A DNA stretch of 64,000 nt from Paraburkholderia aromaticivorans (lineage in GTDB: Bacteria; Pseudomonadota; Gammaproteobacteria; Burkholderiales; Burkholderiaceae), in NCBI RefSeq assembly GCF_012689525.1, contig NZ_CP051515.1, positions 372,001 through 436,000 of the forward strand. Direction: 5' to 3'. Of the stretch, positions 17,412 to 26,701 are shown one piece after another. The stretch's first letter is position 1. Each line of letters starts with the position of its first letter. The notes below the pieces were generated by a model. The model had not been told where the DNA came from, made no database searches, and saw nothing but the letters and a program-made list of their open reading frames with translations. Position numbers and translations under genes: made by a program.

Positions 17412-18179
17412 ATGACGACGAAACACAGCATCGGCACACGGGAAGAATGGCTGAGCGCGCGGCTCGAACTGCTCGAAGCGGAAAAGGCGCTCACGCGGCA
17501 GAGCGACGAACTGGTCCGGCAGCGACAAGCGCTGCCCTGGGTTCGAATCGACAAGGCGTACCGGTTCGAGACCGATGAAGGCAGCGCCTCGCTGATTGAT
17601 CTCTTCCGGGGACGCTCGCAGTTGCTCGTCTATCACTTCATGTTCGGCCCCGACTACGCCGCGGGCTGTCCGTCGTGTTCGGCGGTCGCGGACGGGTTCG
17701 ACGGCTCGGTGGTCCATCTGGCGAATCACGACGTCGCAATGACGGCGGTATCGCGGGCGCCGCTCGCGAAGCTGCAGGCGTACAAGCGGCGTATGGGATG
17801 GACGTTTCCGTGGGCGTCGTCGGCGGGCAGCGACTTCAACTTCGACATCAACGTCTCGTTCACTGAGCAGCAGCAGCGCGAAGGATGCGTCGAATACAAT
17901 TACCAGCGCGGCGGCCATGCAATGGATGCGACACCGGCGCCGGCGCCCGTGGTCGAGTTCGCGACCGCCTGCGGAACCGACGCGCCCACGTATTCACTCG
18001 ACCGGCCCGGCATGAGCGCGTTCGTGCTCGAAGACGGCGTCGTGTACCACACGTATTCCACTTACGGACGCGGTGTGGACGCACTGTGGGGCATGTATCA
18101 GTGGCTCGACCGCGCGCCCAAGGGACGTAACGAAACGGGTGTGTGGTGGCGTCGGCATGACGAGTACGAGAAGCACTGA
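17412..18179 (+). CDS. DUF899 thioredoxin-like family protein
   Basis: 255 aa, the family's usual length. An N-terminal helical region with basic and acidic residues (LELLEAEKALTRQSDELVRQRQALPWVRI) precedes the thioredoxin-like fold with LLVYHFMFGPDYAAGCPSCSAVAD, where a CPSC pair takes the place of the thioredoxin CxxC. The C-terminal SAFVLEDGVVYHTYSTYGRGVD and MYQWLDRAPKGRNE are signature DUF899 segments. It is presumably a cytosolic redox-type protein of unknown substrate. A near-perfect AAGGAGG lies just upstream of the ATG. Divergent from the TPR/wHTH regulator, so it may be its target. Confidence 0.92.
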   Translation: MTTKHSIGTREEWLSARLELLEAEKALTRQSDELVRQRQALPWVRIDKAYRFETDEGSASLIDLFRGRSQLLVYHFMFGPDYAAGCPSCSAVADGFDGSVVHLANHDVAMTAVSRAPLAKLQAYKRRMGWTFPWASSAGSDFNFDINVSFTEQQQREGCVEYNYQRGGHAMDATPAPAPVVEFATACGTDAPTYSLDRPGMSAFVLEDGVVYHTYSTYGRGVDALWGMYQWLDRAPKGRNETGVWWRRHDEYEKH

Positions 18180-18248
18180 GGAAACTGCGGGCCGAACGCA
18201 TTGCGGTAGCTCAGGCTCACTGACTCCCCGCAAAGGGTTTGTCTCTAC

Positions 18249-18275
18249 ACATAACATGCACGCGCTTGCCGATAA
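18249..18275 (+). promoter_or_regulatory. Candidate sigma-28 (FliA) promoter for the chemoreceptor
   Basis: GCCGATAA at 18268-18275 matches the flagellar sigma -10 consensus perfectly, and a CATAACAT-like -35 lies at about 18250-18257, close to the expected 11-base spacing (10 here). It is 109 bases upstream of the chemoreceptor start, as expected for a flagellar class III gene. Confidence 0.5.
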
Positions 18276-18383
18276 CTGAATCGGGTGGTCGCATTCATGC
18301 AACGGCGCGCCGATTCCAATATCGGCACCTCTTGCCATGATGAGACCCGGCTCGATCATTCGATACCGATGTGGGGCGCGTGC

Positions 18384-20021
18384 ATGGTCCGATTCAGTTT
18401 TACACAGAAGCTCTGGCTGCCGCTGGTCGTCAGCCTCGTGGCACTTCTCGCCGTGTCGGTGTCGGCGGCTTGGCTGTCGCGGCAGACGCGCATCGAGGAG
18501 CGCAAAAACGATCTGGTGAACGTGGCGCATGTCGGGCTCGGCATCGTGACGGAATATGCGGCGCTGGCGCAAAGCGGCGCGCTCAGCGAAGCGGACGCCC
18601 GCCGGCAGGCGCTCGAACGGCTGCGCGGCATACGTTACGGCGAGGACGGCTATTTTCTCGTCATCGATTCGACACCGCACATGGTCATGCATGCGATGAA
18701 GCCTGCGTTGAACGGCAAGGATCTCGCCGGCACCGCCGATGCCGACGGCCGTCACCACTACGTGACGTTCGCCGCGGTCGCGCAGAAGCCGAACGGCGGC
18801 TTCGTCGATTATGTGTTCCCGCATCCGCAGGACCCGCCCGCCGCCGCGGTCGGCAAGATCGGCTACGTCGTGCGTTACGCGCCGTGGGACTGGATCATCG
18901 CCACGGGCGCTTACGTGGATGACATCGACGCCGCGTTCAAGGAGTCGCTGTATTTCGTCGGCGGAATCTTTGCCGGCGTCGCGCTGCTGCTGTCCGCGCT
19001 TGTCTCGCTGACCAATCGCAGCATCCGGCGCACGATTGGCGGCGACCCGGCCTACGTTGCGCAAGTGGCCGGCGAAATTACCCAGGGCAACCTCGCCATT
19101 CCCATCAGCCTCCGTGACGGCGACGAGTCGAGCCTGCTGCATACCATGCACCTTATGCGCGACGCGCTCGCCCACACGATCGAGCAGATCAAGGGCGCAG
19201 CCGACAAAGTGGCGACGGGCGCGCGTGAGATTGCTGGCGGCAACACGGATCTGTCGGCGCGCACGGAGAATCAGGCGGCGTCGCTCGAGGAAACCGCGGC
19301 GAGCATGGAGCAAATGACGGCAATGGTCCGACAAACGGCGGAGAACGCTCAGACAGCGAGCCGACTGACCGCCGGCGCTGAGCAGATCGTCAATCGTGGC
19401 GGCGAGATGGCGGCGCAAGCGGTATCGACGATGCAGGAGATATCGACGGAATCGCACAAGATGGTGGAGATCATCTCGGTCATCGAAGGCATCGCGTTTC
19501 AGACCAATATTCTCGCGCTGAACGCGGCGGTGGAAGCGGCCCGGGCCGGCGATGCGGGGCGTGGTTTCGCGGTCGTCGCCGGCGAGGTTCGCACGCTCGC
19601 GCAGCGCAGCGCGGCGGCAGCAAAGGAAATCCGCACGCTGATCAGCCGCGCGGTGGACAAGGTCGGGACCGGCGCCGAGTTCGTCGGCCAAACCGGCGCG
19701 ACGATTCACTCCGCGCGCGAGGCCATTGCGAAAGTGTCGGGCGTCATGCGCGATATCGCGGCGGCGGCCGCCGAGCAAAGCGCCGGCATCAATCAGGTCG
19801 GCGACGCCGTCGCGCAGATGGATAGCGTGACCCAGCAAAACGCGGCGCTGGTCGAGCAGGCCGCGGCGGTGGCGCAGACGCTGACTGAACAGGCGAGGCT
19901 GCTGCAAGTGTCGATCAGCCAGTTCAACTTGCAGCAGCAGGGTTCCGGCGAGGGAACCGGGCCGTTGCGAGTCCATCGGCCGACAGCGAAAGAAGCGCGC
20001 GGATTTGCAGCCGTCGTTTGA
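18384..20021 (+). CDS. Methyl-accepting chemotaxis protein with Cache-type sensor
   Basis: 545 aa. A first membrane helix (about 7-27, [21 protein letters not shown]) is followed by a periplasmic single-Cache domain (about 40-180; [22 protein letters not shown] and [19 protein letters not shown] are typical sCache_2 segments), a second helix (about 190-212), a HAMP-like linker and the coiled-coil signalling domain. The highly conserved hairpin tip reads [44 protein letters not shown]. No C-terminal CheR/CheB-binding pentapeptide is seen. The open frame begins 33 codons earlier, but [11 protein letters not shown] is the natural chemoreceptor start. Probably expressed with the flagellar regulon through the upstream sigma-28 site. 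Such Cache domains often bind small carboxylates; the ligand is unknown. Confidence 0.95.
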   Translation: MVRFSFTQKLWLPLVVSLVALLAVSVSAAWLSRQTRIEERKNDLVNVAHVGLGIVTEYAALAQSGALSEADARRQALERLRGIRYGEDGYFLVIDSTPHMVMHAMKPALNGKDLAGTADADGRHHYVTFAAVAQKPNGGFVDYVFPHPQDPPAAAVGKIGYVVRYAPWDWIIATGAYVDDIDAAFKESLYFVGGIFAGVALLLSALVSLTNRSIRRTIGGDPAYVAQVAGEITQGNLAIPISLRDGDESSLLHTMHLMRDALAHTIEQIKGAADKVATGAREIAGGNTDLSARTENQAASLEETAASMEQMTAMVRQTAENAQTASRLTAGAEQIVNRGGEMAAQAVSTMQEISTESHKMVEIISVIEGIAFQTNILALNAAVEAARAGDAGRGFAVVAGEVRTLAQRSAAAAKEIRTLISRAVDKVGTGAEFVGQTGATIHSAREAIAKVSGVMRDIAAAAAEQSAGINQVGDAVAQMDSVTQQNAALVEQAAAVAQTLTEQARLLQVSISQFNLQQQGSGEGTGPLRVHRPTAKEARGFAAVV

Positions 20022-20257
20022 ACGTTGTGCACCTTAGGCGCGCCAGAACGCTCTGAATTCACAGCGCTGAAAATTGCAAACCGGCTCAGGTCTGTTATGT
20101 TGGCTGCTGGACCGTTCAACACCCGTTCACATTCCACTCGTGATGCGGCGGTGGGCGTCCTCATTCCGGAACACACGTTCGACGTGCCTATGGAGGACTG
20201 CATCTGGTCGGCGCCGCGAAAACTCTATTCGACAAGCCGCGACGAACGTGCGATCCG

Positions 20258-21316
20258 GTGGCGCCGGTCGCCGCCTGGAGCCGTCGCGTGGGCTGGCGCG
20301 CGGGCGTAGGCGGCGCGGCGCTGTTATTTTGCTTGCACAGCGTGGCGGCCTCCGATGGCGGCGCGGGCACCGTCACGCTGTATGGCGTGCTGGACACCAG
20401 CCTCGAAATAACGGACCCGGGGTCCGGCTGGACCCCACGTATGGACTCGGGTGCCTATCGCGGTTCGCGGGTCGGCTTGCGGGGCAGCGAGTCGCTCGGC
20501 AACGGCACCGATATCATCTTCACGCTGGAAAACGGCTTTAGCTCGGCCGACGGTACGCTTCAGACTCCGGGTGTTCTATTCAACCGTCAGGCGTGGATCG
20601 GCACGCGCAACGGCTGGGGCGAGGTGCGTTTCGGCCGGCAATATTCACCCATCTATATCCCCTTCAAGGGCGACCTCGATGCGTTCGGGGCCGGCACGAT
20701 CGCGTCCGGACTGAACAACCTGTCGAAGATCACGCCCTACGCCAGCAACGCGATCGCGTATTTCTCGCCGGTCGTCGGCGGCTTCAGCGCGACTGTGATG
20801 ACGGCCACGCGTGATCCATCGGAGAATGACGGCAACGGCATCGACGGGTATTACGTCACCGCCGCCTATCAGATCGACAACCTCAGGCTGCTATACGCGC
20901 GCCAGCAGACCCACGGCGCGGGCTCGCTGCGGGCGAATCTCGGTGGCGCGACCTACGCGATCGACAAGGTGCGTGTGTGGCTCGCGTTCTTCAACGGCGA
21001 TGGCGGCACGCCGCTCTATCACGGCGCGGGTGGATCGCTGTCGGCTCAGTACAGTCTTTCTCCAGATGCTCGCGCGTCGCTGGGCTATGCGCACGTGCGC
21101 GACTATACCGGCGCCGGCGCGAGCGCCGACCAGTTCAGCGTGGCGTTCGAATACAACTTTTCGCGGACTTTGCTGTTCTATTTCAGCGGAGCCTATCTGG
21201 CGAATCACGACGATGCCAGCTTCACCCTGCGCGGGGTCAACGTGACCGGGCTACCGGTCGCGTATCCCGGTGCGCCGGTCAAGGGCGTTCAGCTTGGCGT
21301 GCTGGAGCGCTTCTGA
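20258..21316 (+). CDS. Gram-negative general porin (OmpC-like)
   Basis: 352 aa from GTG 20258. A signal peptide (RRVGWRAGVGGAALLFCLHSVAAS) precedes the mature start GTVTLYGVLDTSLE, typical of Burkholderia 16-strand trimeric porins. SRVGLRGSESLGNGTDIIFTLENGF, WIGTRNGWGEVRFGRQYSP (constriction loop region) and the C-terminal Phe (GVQLGVLERF) needed for outer-membrane insertion are present. The protein is shorter than typical (about 370-390 aa). No ribosome-binding site precedes the GTG; GGAGGA at 20192-20197 sits six bases before an in-frame CTG (20204), so the true start may be unusual. It follows the chemoreceptor by 236 bases. Confidence 0.9.
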   Translation: MAPVAAWSRRVGWRAGVGGAALLFCLHSVAASDGGAGTVTLYGVLDTSLEITDPGSGWTPRMDSGAYRGSRVGLRGSESLGNGTDIIFTLENGFSSADGTLQTPGVLFNRQAWIGTRNGWGEVRFGRQYSPIYIPFKGDLDAFGAGTIASGLNNLSKITPYASNAIAYFSPVVGGFSATVMTATRDPSENDGNGIDGYYVTAAYQIDNLRLLYARQQTHGAGSLRANLGGATYAIDKVRVWLAFFNGDGGTPLYHGAGGSLSAQYSLSPDARASLGYAHVRDYTGAGASADQFSVAFEYNFSRTLLFYFSGAYLANHDDASFTLRGVNVTGLPVAYPGAPVKGVQLGVLERF

Positions 21317-21379
21317 TTTGCGCGATCAGACTACCGCGGATCGTCCGTTGTTATGCCGGCAAGCGGCTGGCGGATGCGC

Positions 21380-22726
21380 TCATTGAACTGGCGGCGTACC
21401 GGCTGCCGCGCCGGTATCGGTACGCGGCGCGACACGCCAGACCGCATTGCCGACGTCGTCCGCCACCAGCAGCGCCCCACGCGTATCCACCGCGACACCG
21501 ACTGGCCGACCCACGGCGTGACCTTCGGCGGTGAGAAAGCCGCTCAGGAAATCTTCCGGAGCGCCTGCCGGTCGGCCATCGGCGAAGGGGATGAACACCA
21601 CCTTGTAGCCACTATACGGCTTGCGATTCCACGAGCCATGCTGACCGACGAAAGCGCCGCCACGGTAATGCGCGGGGAACAGCGTCCGGTCGTAAAAAAC
21701 CAGTCCGAGCGATGCCGTATGGTTGCCGAGCGCATAGTCCGGTGCGATTGCCGTGGCGACCAGGTCGGGGCGCTGAGGTTTGACGCGCGTGTCGATATGC
21801 TGGCCGTAATAGCTGTAGGGAAACCCGTAAAACGCGCCGTCTTTCACGGCAGTCATGTAATCCGGCACGAGGTTGTTGCCCAGGTCGTCGCGCTCGTTGA
21901 CGGCGGTCCACAGTGCGCCACTCTCCGGCTGCCAGGACAGTCCGTTGGGGTTGCGCAAGCCTGTCGCGAAGGGCCGCATCTGGCCCGACGCCACGTCGAA
22001 TTCGAGAATCCGTGCGCGGTCTGCTTCGGCGTCGGCGCCGTTTTCTCCCGCGTTGCTGTTCGATCCCACCGTCACGTAGAGATGCTTGCCCGAACGGTCG
22101 GCCAGGATGTTTTTGGTCCAGTGATGATTGATCGGCCCAGCCGGCAAATCAGCCACCTTCACGCCAGGTGTTGCGATCTGCGTCGCGCCGGGCGTGTAGT
22201 CGAATCGCAGAATGGCGTCCGTATCGGCGACATACAGTTGATTGCCAATCAGCGCCATCCCGAACGGCGAGTGCAGATCATGGAGGAACACGGTCTGTTG
22301 ATCGGCGACGCCGCTGCCGGTGGTATCGCGCAATAGCACGATACGGTCGGGACTCGGCGTGCCCGCTCCCGCGCGTTTCATGACCTTTTTTCTGATCCAG
22401 CCGAATACGCCGCTTCCTTCGTCGTGCTGCTGCGGCGTGTTGCTTTCCGCCACGAGTACATCGCCGTTCGGCAACGGGTAGAGCCAGCGCGGATGAGTCA
22501 GCCCGCGGCCGAATTCCGTCACGACGAAGCCATTTGGCGCAGTTGGGAGAAAGTCGGTGGTCCGCGCCTGAACGGGCGCGATATTGACCGTGGTAACCAG
22601 CGACGATTCCGGCGCGGGCAATACCGGTGACGGGCCAAAGCCGGTATCGATGGAACTCGACGGACCTGCGGCGCACGCGGCGAGCGGCAACAGCATGAAC
22701 AAGGCAAAGCGGTGTAACTGACGCAT
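21380..22726 (-). CDS. PQQ-dependent sugar (sorbosone) dehydrogenase-like lipoprotein
   Basis: 448 aa. A lipoprotein signal peptide with LAAC lipobox (Cys18) is followed by a six-bladed propeller of the soluble glucose dehydrogenase/YliI/sorbosone dehydrogenase type: [76 protein letters not shown] and [23 protein letters not shown]. These contain the expected His/Arg residues for PQQ contact. It probably oxidises a sugar or aldose at the periplasmic face using PQQ. It is convergent with the porin gene; no co-transcribed partner is evident. Confidence 0.88.
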   Translation of the reverse strand: MRQLHRFALFMLLPLAACAAGPSSSIDTGFGPSPVLPAPESSLVTTVNIAPVQARTTDFLPTAPNGFVVTEFGRGLTHPRWLYPLPNGDVLVAESNTPQQHDEGSGVFGWIRKKVMKRAGAGTPSPDRIVLLRDTTGSGVADQQTVFLHDLHSPFGMALIGNQLYVADTDAILRFDYTPGATQIATPGVKVADLPAGPINHHWTKNILADRSGKHLYVTVGSNSNAGENGADAEADRARILEFDVASGQMRPFATGLRNPNGLSWQPESGALWTAVNERDDLGNNLVPDYMTAVKDGAFYGFPYSYYGQHIDTRVKPQRPDLVATAIAPDYALGNHTASLGLVFYDRTLFPAHYRGGAFVGQHGSWNRKPYSGYKVVFIPFADGRPAGAPEDFLSGFLTAEGHAVGRPVGVAVDTRGALLVADDVGNAVWRVAPRTDTGAAAGTPPVQ

Positions 22727-22968
22727 CCCACGCTCCCGACATTGAAGATGTTCGACCTATTGTCGGTAAGTTCAGCAAGATGCTTGCCTGACACCTGAAT
22801 CGCTCATCCTGTTAGTGCGTCTACCCCTAAAACCGCTGACGCCCAGCGGCAGATTCCTTCGCTGCGCAGCGCGCTGTTCGTACCGACCGGCCGGACGCGG
22901 CAGCGGGCGAGCAGAACCTGCCGCGTCAGGACTATGCTAGCGCTTTCGTCTACTTCGAGGAGCAACTG

Positions 22969-23676
22969 ATGACACAGACAGCAGGTTCGATGATCACCTT
23001 TAGCCGGCCCGACGGCCAGCAGATCCAGGGCTATCTCGCCAAGCCGCAGAAGCTGGAGGGCGCGCCCGCCATCGTCGTGATTCAGGAGTGGTGGGGCGTC
23101 AACGAACAGATTCGCGGTGTGGCTGACCGGCTCGCGCAGGCCGGCTATCTGGCGCTGGTGCCCGATCTCTTTCGAGGCAAAACGACGGTCGAAGAGGAAG
23201 AAGCCCACCATCTGCTCGACGGGCTCAATTTCGGCGACGCCGCCACGCAGGATGTGCGCGGCGCGGTCCAGTATCTGAAGCAGCACGCGACGAATGTCGG
23301 CGTGACGGGCTTTTGCATGGGCGGCGCGCTGACCTTGCTCGCGCTATGCAATATCCCCGAAGTGTCGGCCGGCGTGGTCTGGTACGGTTTCCCGCCGCTG
23401 GAATATATCGACGCATCGAAAATCAAGGCGCCGCTGATTGGCCACTGGGCGTTGCAAGACGAGTTCTTCGTGGCTGAAACGGTCGACGCGCTGGAGAGCA
23501 AACTGAAGGACGCGAATGTCGACGTCGAGTTTTACCGCTATCTCGCACACCACGGGTTCTCGAACGAAACGGCGGTCGGCCCGGGCCGTATCCCCAGGAC
23601 GCAGTTCGATCCGGTGTGGTCGCAACTGGCCTGGGATCGCACGCTGACGTTCTTCGGCCGCACTTTGTGGAAGTAA
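22969..23676 (+). CDS. Dienelactone hydrolase family protein
   Basis: 235 aa alpha/beta hydrolase, the family's usual length. The catalytic triad is visible: Cys116 in GVTGFCMGGA, Asp164 in ALQDEFF and His195 in YLAHHGFSNE; Glu40 in VVIQEWWGVNEQI is the residue that activates the Cys in carboxymethylenebutenolidases. The enzyme hydrolyses dienelactones from intradiol cleavage of substituted catechols to maleylacetate or acts on similar esters. GAGGAGC is placed well before the ATG. It is alone on its strand. A large hairpin follows its stop. No chlorocatechol genes are adjacent, so substrate is open. Confidence 0.92.
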   Translation: MTQTAGSMITFSRPDGQQIQGYLAKPQKLEGAPAIVVIQEWWGVNEQIRGVADRLAQAGYLALVPDLFRGKTTVEEEEAHHLLDGLNFGDAATQDVRGAVQYLKQHATNVGVTGFCMGGALTLLALCNIPEVSAGVVWYGFPPLEYIDASKIKAPLIGHWALQDEFFVAETVDALESKLKDANVDVEFYRYLAHHGFSNETAVGPGRIPRTQFDPVWSQLAWDRTLTFFGRTLWK

Positions 23677-23728
23677 GCGGCTCGCTCGCCGCTTGAGGCG
23701 CGCGCCGTCCGGCTGGCGCGCACCAAGT

Positions 23729-23795
23729 CGCGCCGGCGAAGACTCACGGAATGCCGCCATGCAGGGACGGCATTCCAGAAAGTCTTCCCGGCGCG
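23729..23795. terminator. Large imperfect hairpin between convergent genes
   Basis: Three nested arms pair: CGCGCCGG (23729-23736) with CCGGCGCG (23788-23795), GAAGACT (23738-23744) with AGTCTTC (23781-23787), and GGAATGCCG (23748-23756) with CGGCATTCC (23768-23776), around an 11-base loop. That is 24 pairs interrupted by a bulge and one small internal loop. It lies between the convergent dlh-like and SDR genes and probably blocks read-through in both directions. Confidence 0.6.
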
Positions 23796-23822
23796 ATCTC
23801 AAACCGAATCGCGTTCACGGAT

Positions 23823-24569
23823 TCAGAGCTTCGAACCGCCGTCGACATGCAACGTTTCGCCGGTAATCCACCGCGCGGCATCCGAGGCGAGAAAGGCCAC
23901 GGCGCCGCCGATATCATCCGGTTGCGCCACGCGCTTGAGCGCCTGCATACCCAGCGTCGCCGCGCGTCCCGTGTCCGTCTTCGTGAAGTTCGACATATCG
24001 GTTTCGACGACACCCGGCGCCACTGCATTCACACGAATGCCACGTTCACCGAGCGCGGCGGCGAAATGCTTGACGAGCGTATCGACCGCGCCCTTGGTGG
24101 CGGCGTAGGCCGACAGCGTGCCGACCGCGGCGCGCGCCGCGAGCGACGACAGCAGCACCACGCTGCTGCCCTTGCACATCACCGGCAGCAACTGCTGCAC
24201 GAGGAAGTAAGGCGCGCGCACGTTCACGGCGAACAGATCGTCGAAGTCTTCGACGGTCGTGTCCTCGATGCTGACCCCCTTCGAAATCCCGGCGTTGGCC
24301 ACCAGAATATCCAGCCGATGGCCGATCACGGCGCGCACCTGTTTGGCGAGCGTATGCGGGCCATCGGCCGCACGCAGATTCGCGGCGACTTTCTGCGCAT
24401 TGCCGCCGGCCGCGCGAATTTCCGCGACCACGGCATCGGCTTCTTTCTCGCCGCTGCTGTAGTGAACCAGCACCTGGGCGCCGGCTTGGGCGAGCGCGAG
24501 GGCACTGGCGCGGCCGATGCCGCGTGAAGCGCCCGTGACGAGCGCGGTTTTTCCTGTGAGGTCGTTCAT
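23823..24569 (-). CDS. SDR-family oxidoreductase (FabG-like)
   Basis: 248 aa classical SDR. TGASRGIGRA (residues 12-21) is the cofactor motif, NAG at 92-94, the catalytic Ser141/142 in LLSSLAARA, Tyr155 and Lys159 in YAATKG, and AVAPGVVETDM plus the C-terminal GETLHVDGGSKL complete the fold. It is an NAD(P)H-dependent 3-oxoacyl reductase-like enzyme, substrate unknown. GGAG precedes the ATG. It follows the alpha/beta hydrolase by 65 bases on the same strand and is likely in one operon with it, probably controlled by the divergent LysR gene. Confidence 0.93.
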   Translation of the reverse strand: MNDLTGKTALVTGASRGIGRASALALAQAGAQVLVHYSSGEKEADAVVAEIRAAGGNAQKVAANLRAADGPHTLAKQVRAVIGHRLDILVANAGISKGVSIEDTTVEDFDDLFAVNVRAPYFLVQQLLPVMCKGSSVVLLSSLAARAAVGTLSAYAATKGAVDTLVKHFAAALGERGIRVNAVAPGVVETDMSNFTKTDTGRAATLGMQALKRVAQPDDIGGAVAFLASDAARWITGETLHVDGGSKL

Positions 24570-24634
24570 GGTGAAACTCCGTCAAGTTGATTCGAGTGCA
24601 AGGCAATCAAGGTGGTGAACGCAGGGCCGTATGC

Positions 24635-25528
24635 TCAGACCGCGGACCCACTTTCGGCGAGGAACTGCGCGACATGGGCCACGAAACGCTCCGGATACTG
24701 GTACAGCGAACCGTGGTTCGCATCGGGATAGATGATCAACTGCGCGTTCGGCAGGTTCTGCTGAAGAATCCACGAGTTGATCGAGTAGATGATCACGTCG
24801 TGGTCGCCGTTGACGACGAGCGTCGGCTGCCTGAGGGCCTTCAGATAGTCGAAGGGGTTTTCACGCGGCGCGCCCCATTTGGCGAGCGCGGCGAGTTGGG
24901 CCGGCGCGACCTTCTCGTTGGCCTCGGGGTCGCGTCCTTCGCTACGCTGGCGGAAGCGCTGCAGGAAGCGGCGGCCGGCGGTCTGGCTCGCATCCGACGG
25001 CGAAAAGTGCACGCGCAGCCACAGATGATCCGGTCGTGCATACGCAGCGCTGAAAATCTCTTGAGCCTCGGGCGTGAGCGATTGCATCGCCTCGCCGCTG
25101 CGCGGGCCGGTGCCGACCAGGATCACACGGCGCACCAGTGCCGGTTCGGCGATCGCCAGCGTCTGCGCGATCAGGCCGCCCATCGAAAAGCCCAGCACGT
25201 CGACTTGCTTGAGGCCCAGCGCCTTGATGAACGCGGCGGCGTTGGCGGCCATCTCTTCGATCGACTCCGGCACGTCGCCGGACGTGCTCGAAATGCCGGC
25301 GTTGTTGAACAGGATGACTTCGCGATCCTGCGCAAGGCCATCGGTCACGGCCGGGTCCCAGTGGTCCATCGTCCCGGTGAAATGGATATTGAACACGAGC
25401 GGCACGCCGCCCGTCTTGCCGAAACGGCGATAGGCGAAGCGGATGCCATTCGCGTCGACATACCGGGTCGGCGCGGTCTGATGCGTGTGGCGGGTCGCGG
25501 CGGCTTCGTTCGAAGCTGTCTGGTTCAT
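24635..25528 (-). CDS. Alpha/beta hydrolase
   Basis: About 297 aa. Alpha/beta-hydrolase landmarks: IHFTGTMDHWDPAV in the oxyanion-hole region, the nucleophile elbow GFSMGG, Asp in NGDHDVII and His in DANHGSLYQYP near the C-terminus. The ATG at 25528 has GAGGAA six bases upstream; an in-frame ATG at 25561 is less likely. Resembles haloperoxidase/esterase-type hydrolases with a Phe in place of the HGxP His-Gly. It is the first gene of an operon with the FabG-like SDR and is divergent from a LysR regulator. Substrate unknown. Confidence 0.9.
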   Translation of the reverse strand: MNQTASNEAAATRHTHQTAPTRYVDANGIRFAYRRFGKTGGVPLVFNIHFTGTMDHWDPAVTDGLAQDREVILFNNAGISSTSGDVPESIEEMAANAAAFIKALGLKQVDVLGFSMGGLIAQTLAIAEPALVRRVILVGTGPRSGEAMQSLTPEAQEIFSAAYARPDHLWLRVHFSPSDASQTAGRRFLQRFRQRSEGRDPEANEKVAPAQLAALAKWGAPRENPFDYLKALRQPTLVVNGDHDVIIYSINSWILQQNLPNAQLIIYPDANHGSLYQYPERFVAHVAQFLAESGSAV

Positions 25529-25680
25529 TTTCGGTTCCTCGGCGATATAGATGAAAGGCATGGAGCGCGGGCGCGTGTCGAAAGGCCGTGGTGTTGATTA
25601 AGCGGTCCTTCGTCGCGCTGCATGAGGGGTAATGTAGTAGGGGCTTGCGCAAAGGGAAAAGACTTTGTAGGCTGATGGGC

Positions 25681-25695
25681 ATGCCTGTCAGGCAT
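25681..25695. promoter_or_regulatory. Perfect LysR-type box
   Basis: ATGCCTG-T-CAGGCAT is a perfect 15-base palindrome containing T-N11-A (25682 and 25694), the LysR-regulator core pattern. It lies 31 bases before the LysR start and between the divergent LysR and hydrolase genes, so it is likely the recognition site of that LysR protein. Confidence 0.65.
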
Positions 25696-25725
25696 ACCAT
25701 TCGAAGGAAGACTCACAGAGGTTTT

Positions 25726-26625
25726 ATGGAGCTTCGACATCTGCGGTACTTCGTGGCTGTCGCCGAAACGGGCAGCCTGACGGTGGCGGCGGAACGGCGT
25801 CTGCACACGTCGCAGCCGTCGCTGAGCCGCCAGATTCGCGATCTGGAAGACGAGGTCGGCGCGGAGTTGTTCAGCCGCAGCGCGCGCGGCGTCGAGTTGA
25901 CCGCGGCGGGCAAGGCTTTCCTCGACCACGCGCGGCTCGCGCTGTCGCAAGTCGACGCCGCCACCGAAGCCGCACGCCGTGCCGCGCGGCCCTCCAAGCA
26001 GGTTTTCGCGCTGGGATTTCTGACCGGCGAGGAAATGACATGGCTGCCGCGCGCCATGCAGGTGTTGCGCGATGAACTGCCGAATATCGACGTCACGGTG
26101 TCGAGCCACTATTCGCCGGACCTCGCCGACGCGCTCGCGCGCGGCAAGCTCGACCTTGCGTTTTTGCGTGCCGAACCGGGCTTCGATCTGGACTATCGGG
26201 TGGTCAGTAGCGAGAAGCTCATCGTGCTCATGCCGAGCGACCATCGCCTCACCGAGCGCAGCGCGATCCGTCCGGAGGATTTCGCCGGCGAGACCTTCAT
26301 CATGGCGTCGAACAAGGCGCGCGTGCTGCACGACGTGATCCAGCGCTATCTGCACGAGAGCGGCATCACGGTCACGCCCGAGCATGGCGTCGACAACCTG
26401 GCCATGGCGATGTCGCTGGTCGCCTCCACGCGCGGCCTTGCGTTGATGCCCGAGTATGCGACCAACCTGCTGCCGTGGTCGGTGGTCAGCCGGCCGTTGG
26501 AAGGTGAGACGCCGACCGTCGATCTCGTGATCGGCTATAGCAGGTCGAATACATCGCCGGTGCTGAAGCTGTTTCTTTCGAGGGCCGACGAGTTGATGGC
26601 GCACGCGAGGGACGAATCGCGCTGA
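25726..26625 (+). CDS. LysR-family transcriptional regulator
   Basis: 299 aa from ATG 25726. The HTH spans residues 1-60 (MELRHLRYFVAVAETGSLTVAAERRLHTSQPSLSRQIRDLEDEVGAELFSRSARGVELTAAG), followed by an effector domain of the type II periplasmic-binding fold (FALGFLTGEEM, GKLDLAFLRAEPG, MPSDHRLTERSAI). GAGG is placed before the ATG; the frame is open for 27 more codons upstream but these lack family similarity. Divergent from the hydrolase-SDR operon, with a perfect LysR box between them, so it probably controls that operon and itself. The group resembles benzoate/muconate-type (BenM/CatR-like) regulators by wording, not proven. Confidence 0.93.
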   Translation: MELRHLRYFVAVAETGSLTVAAERRLHTSQPSLSRQIRDLEDEVGAELFSRSARGVELTAAGKAFLDHARLALSQVDAATEAARRAARPSKQVFALGFLTGEEMTWLPRAMQVLRDELPNIDVTVSSHYSPDLADALARGKLDLAFLRAEPGFDLDYRVVSSEKLIVLMPSDHRLTERSAIRPEDFAGETFIMASNKARVLHDVIQRYLHESGITVTPEHGVDNLAMAMSLVASTRGLALMPEYATNLLPWSVVSRPLEGETPTVDLVIGYSRSNTSPVLKLFLSRADELMAHARDESR

Positions 26626-26701
26626 GCCGGCCGGTTTACCTATACTCGTCTCACTCTGCAAGGCCGCCACTCGTCGTCATACCAACAAGACGGAGCCTCA
26701 C

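Noticed and set aside
17994..19976. Long antisense frame (about 660 codons) over the chemoreceptor and DUF899 genes
   Set aside because: His/Arg/Asp-rich composition without any domain; overlaps two well-supported genes entirely; produced by the strong G/C bias at third positions.
20025..20309. 94-codon frame before the porin
   Set aside because: TTG start without Shine-Dalgarno, overlaps the porin signal peptide region, and no protein-like composition.
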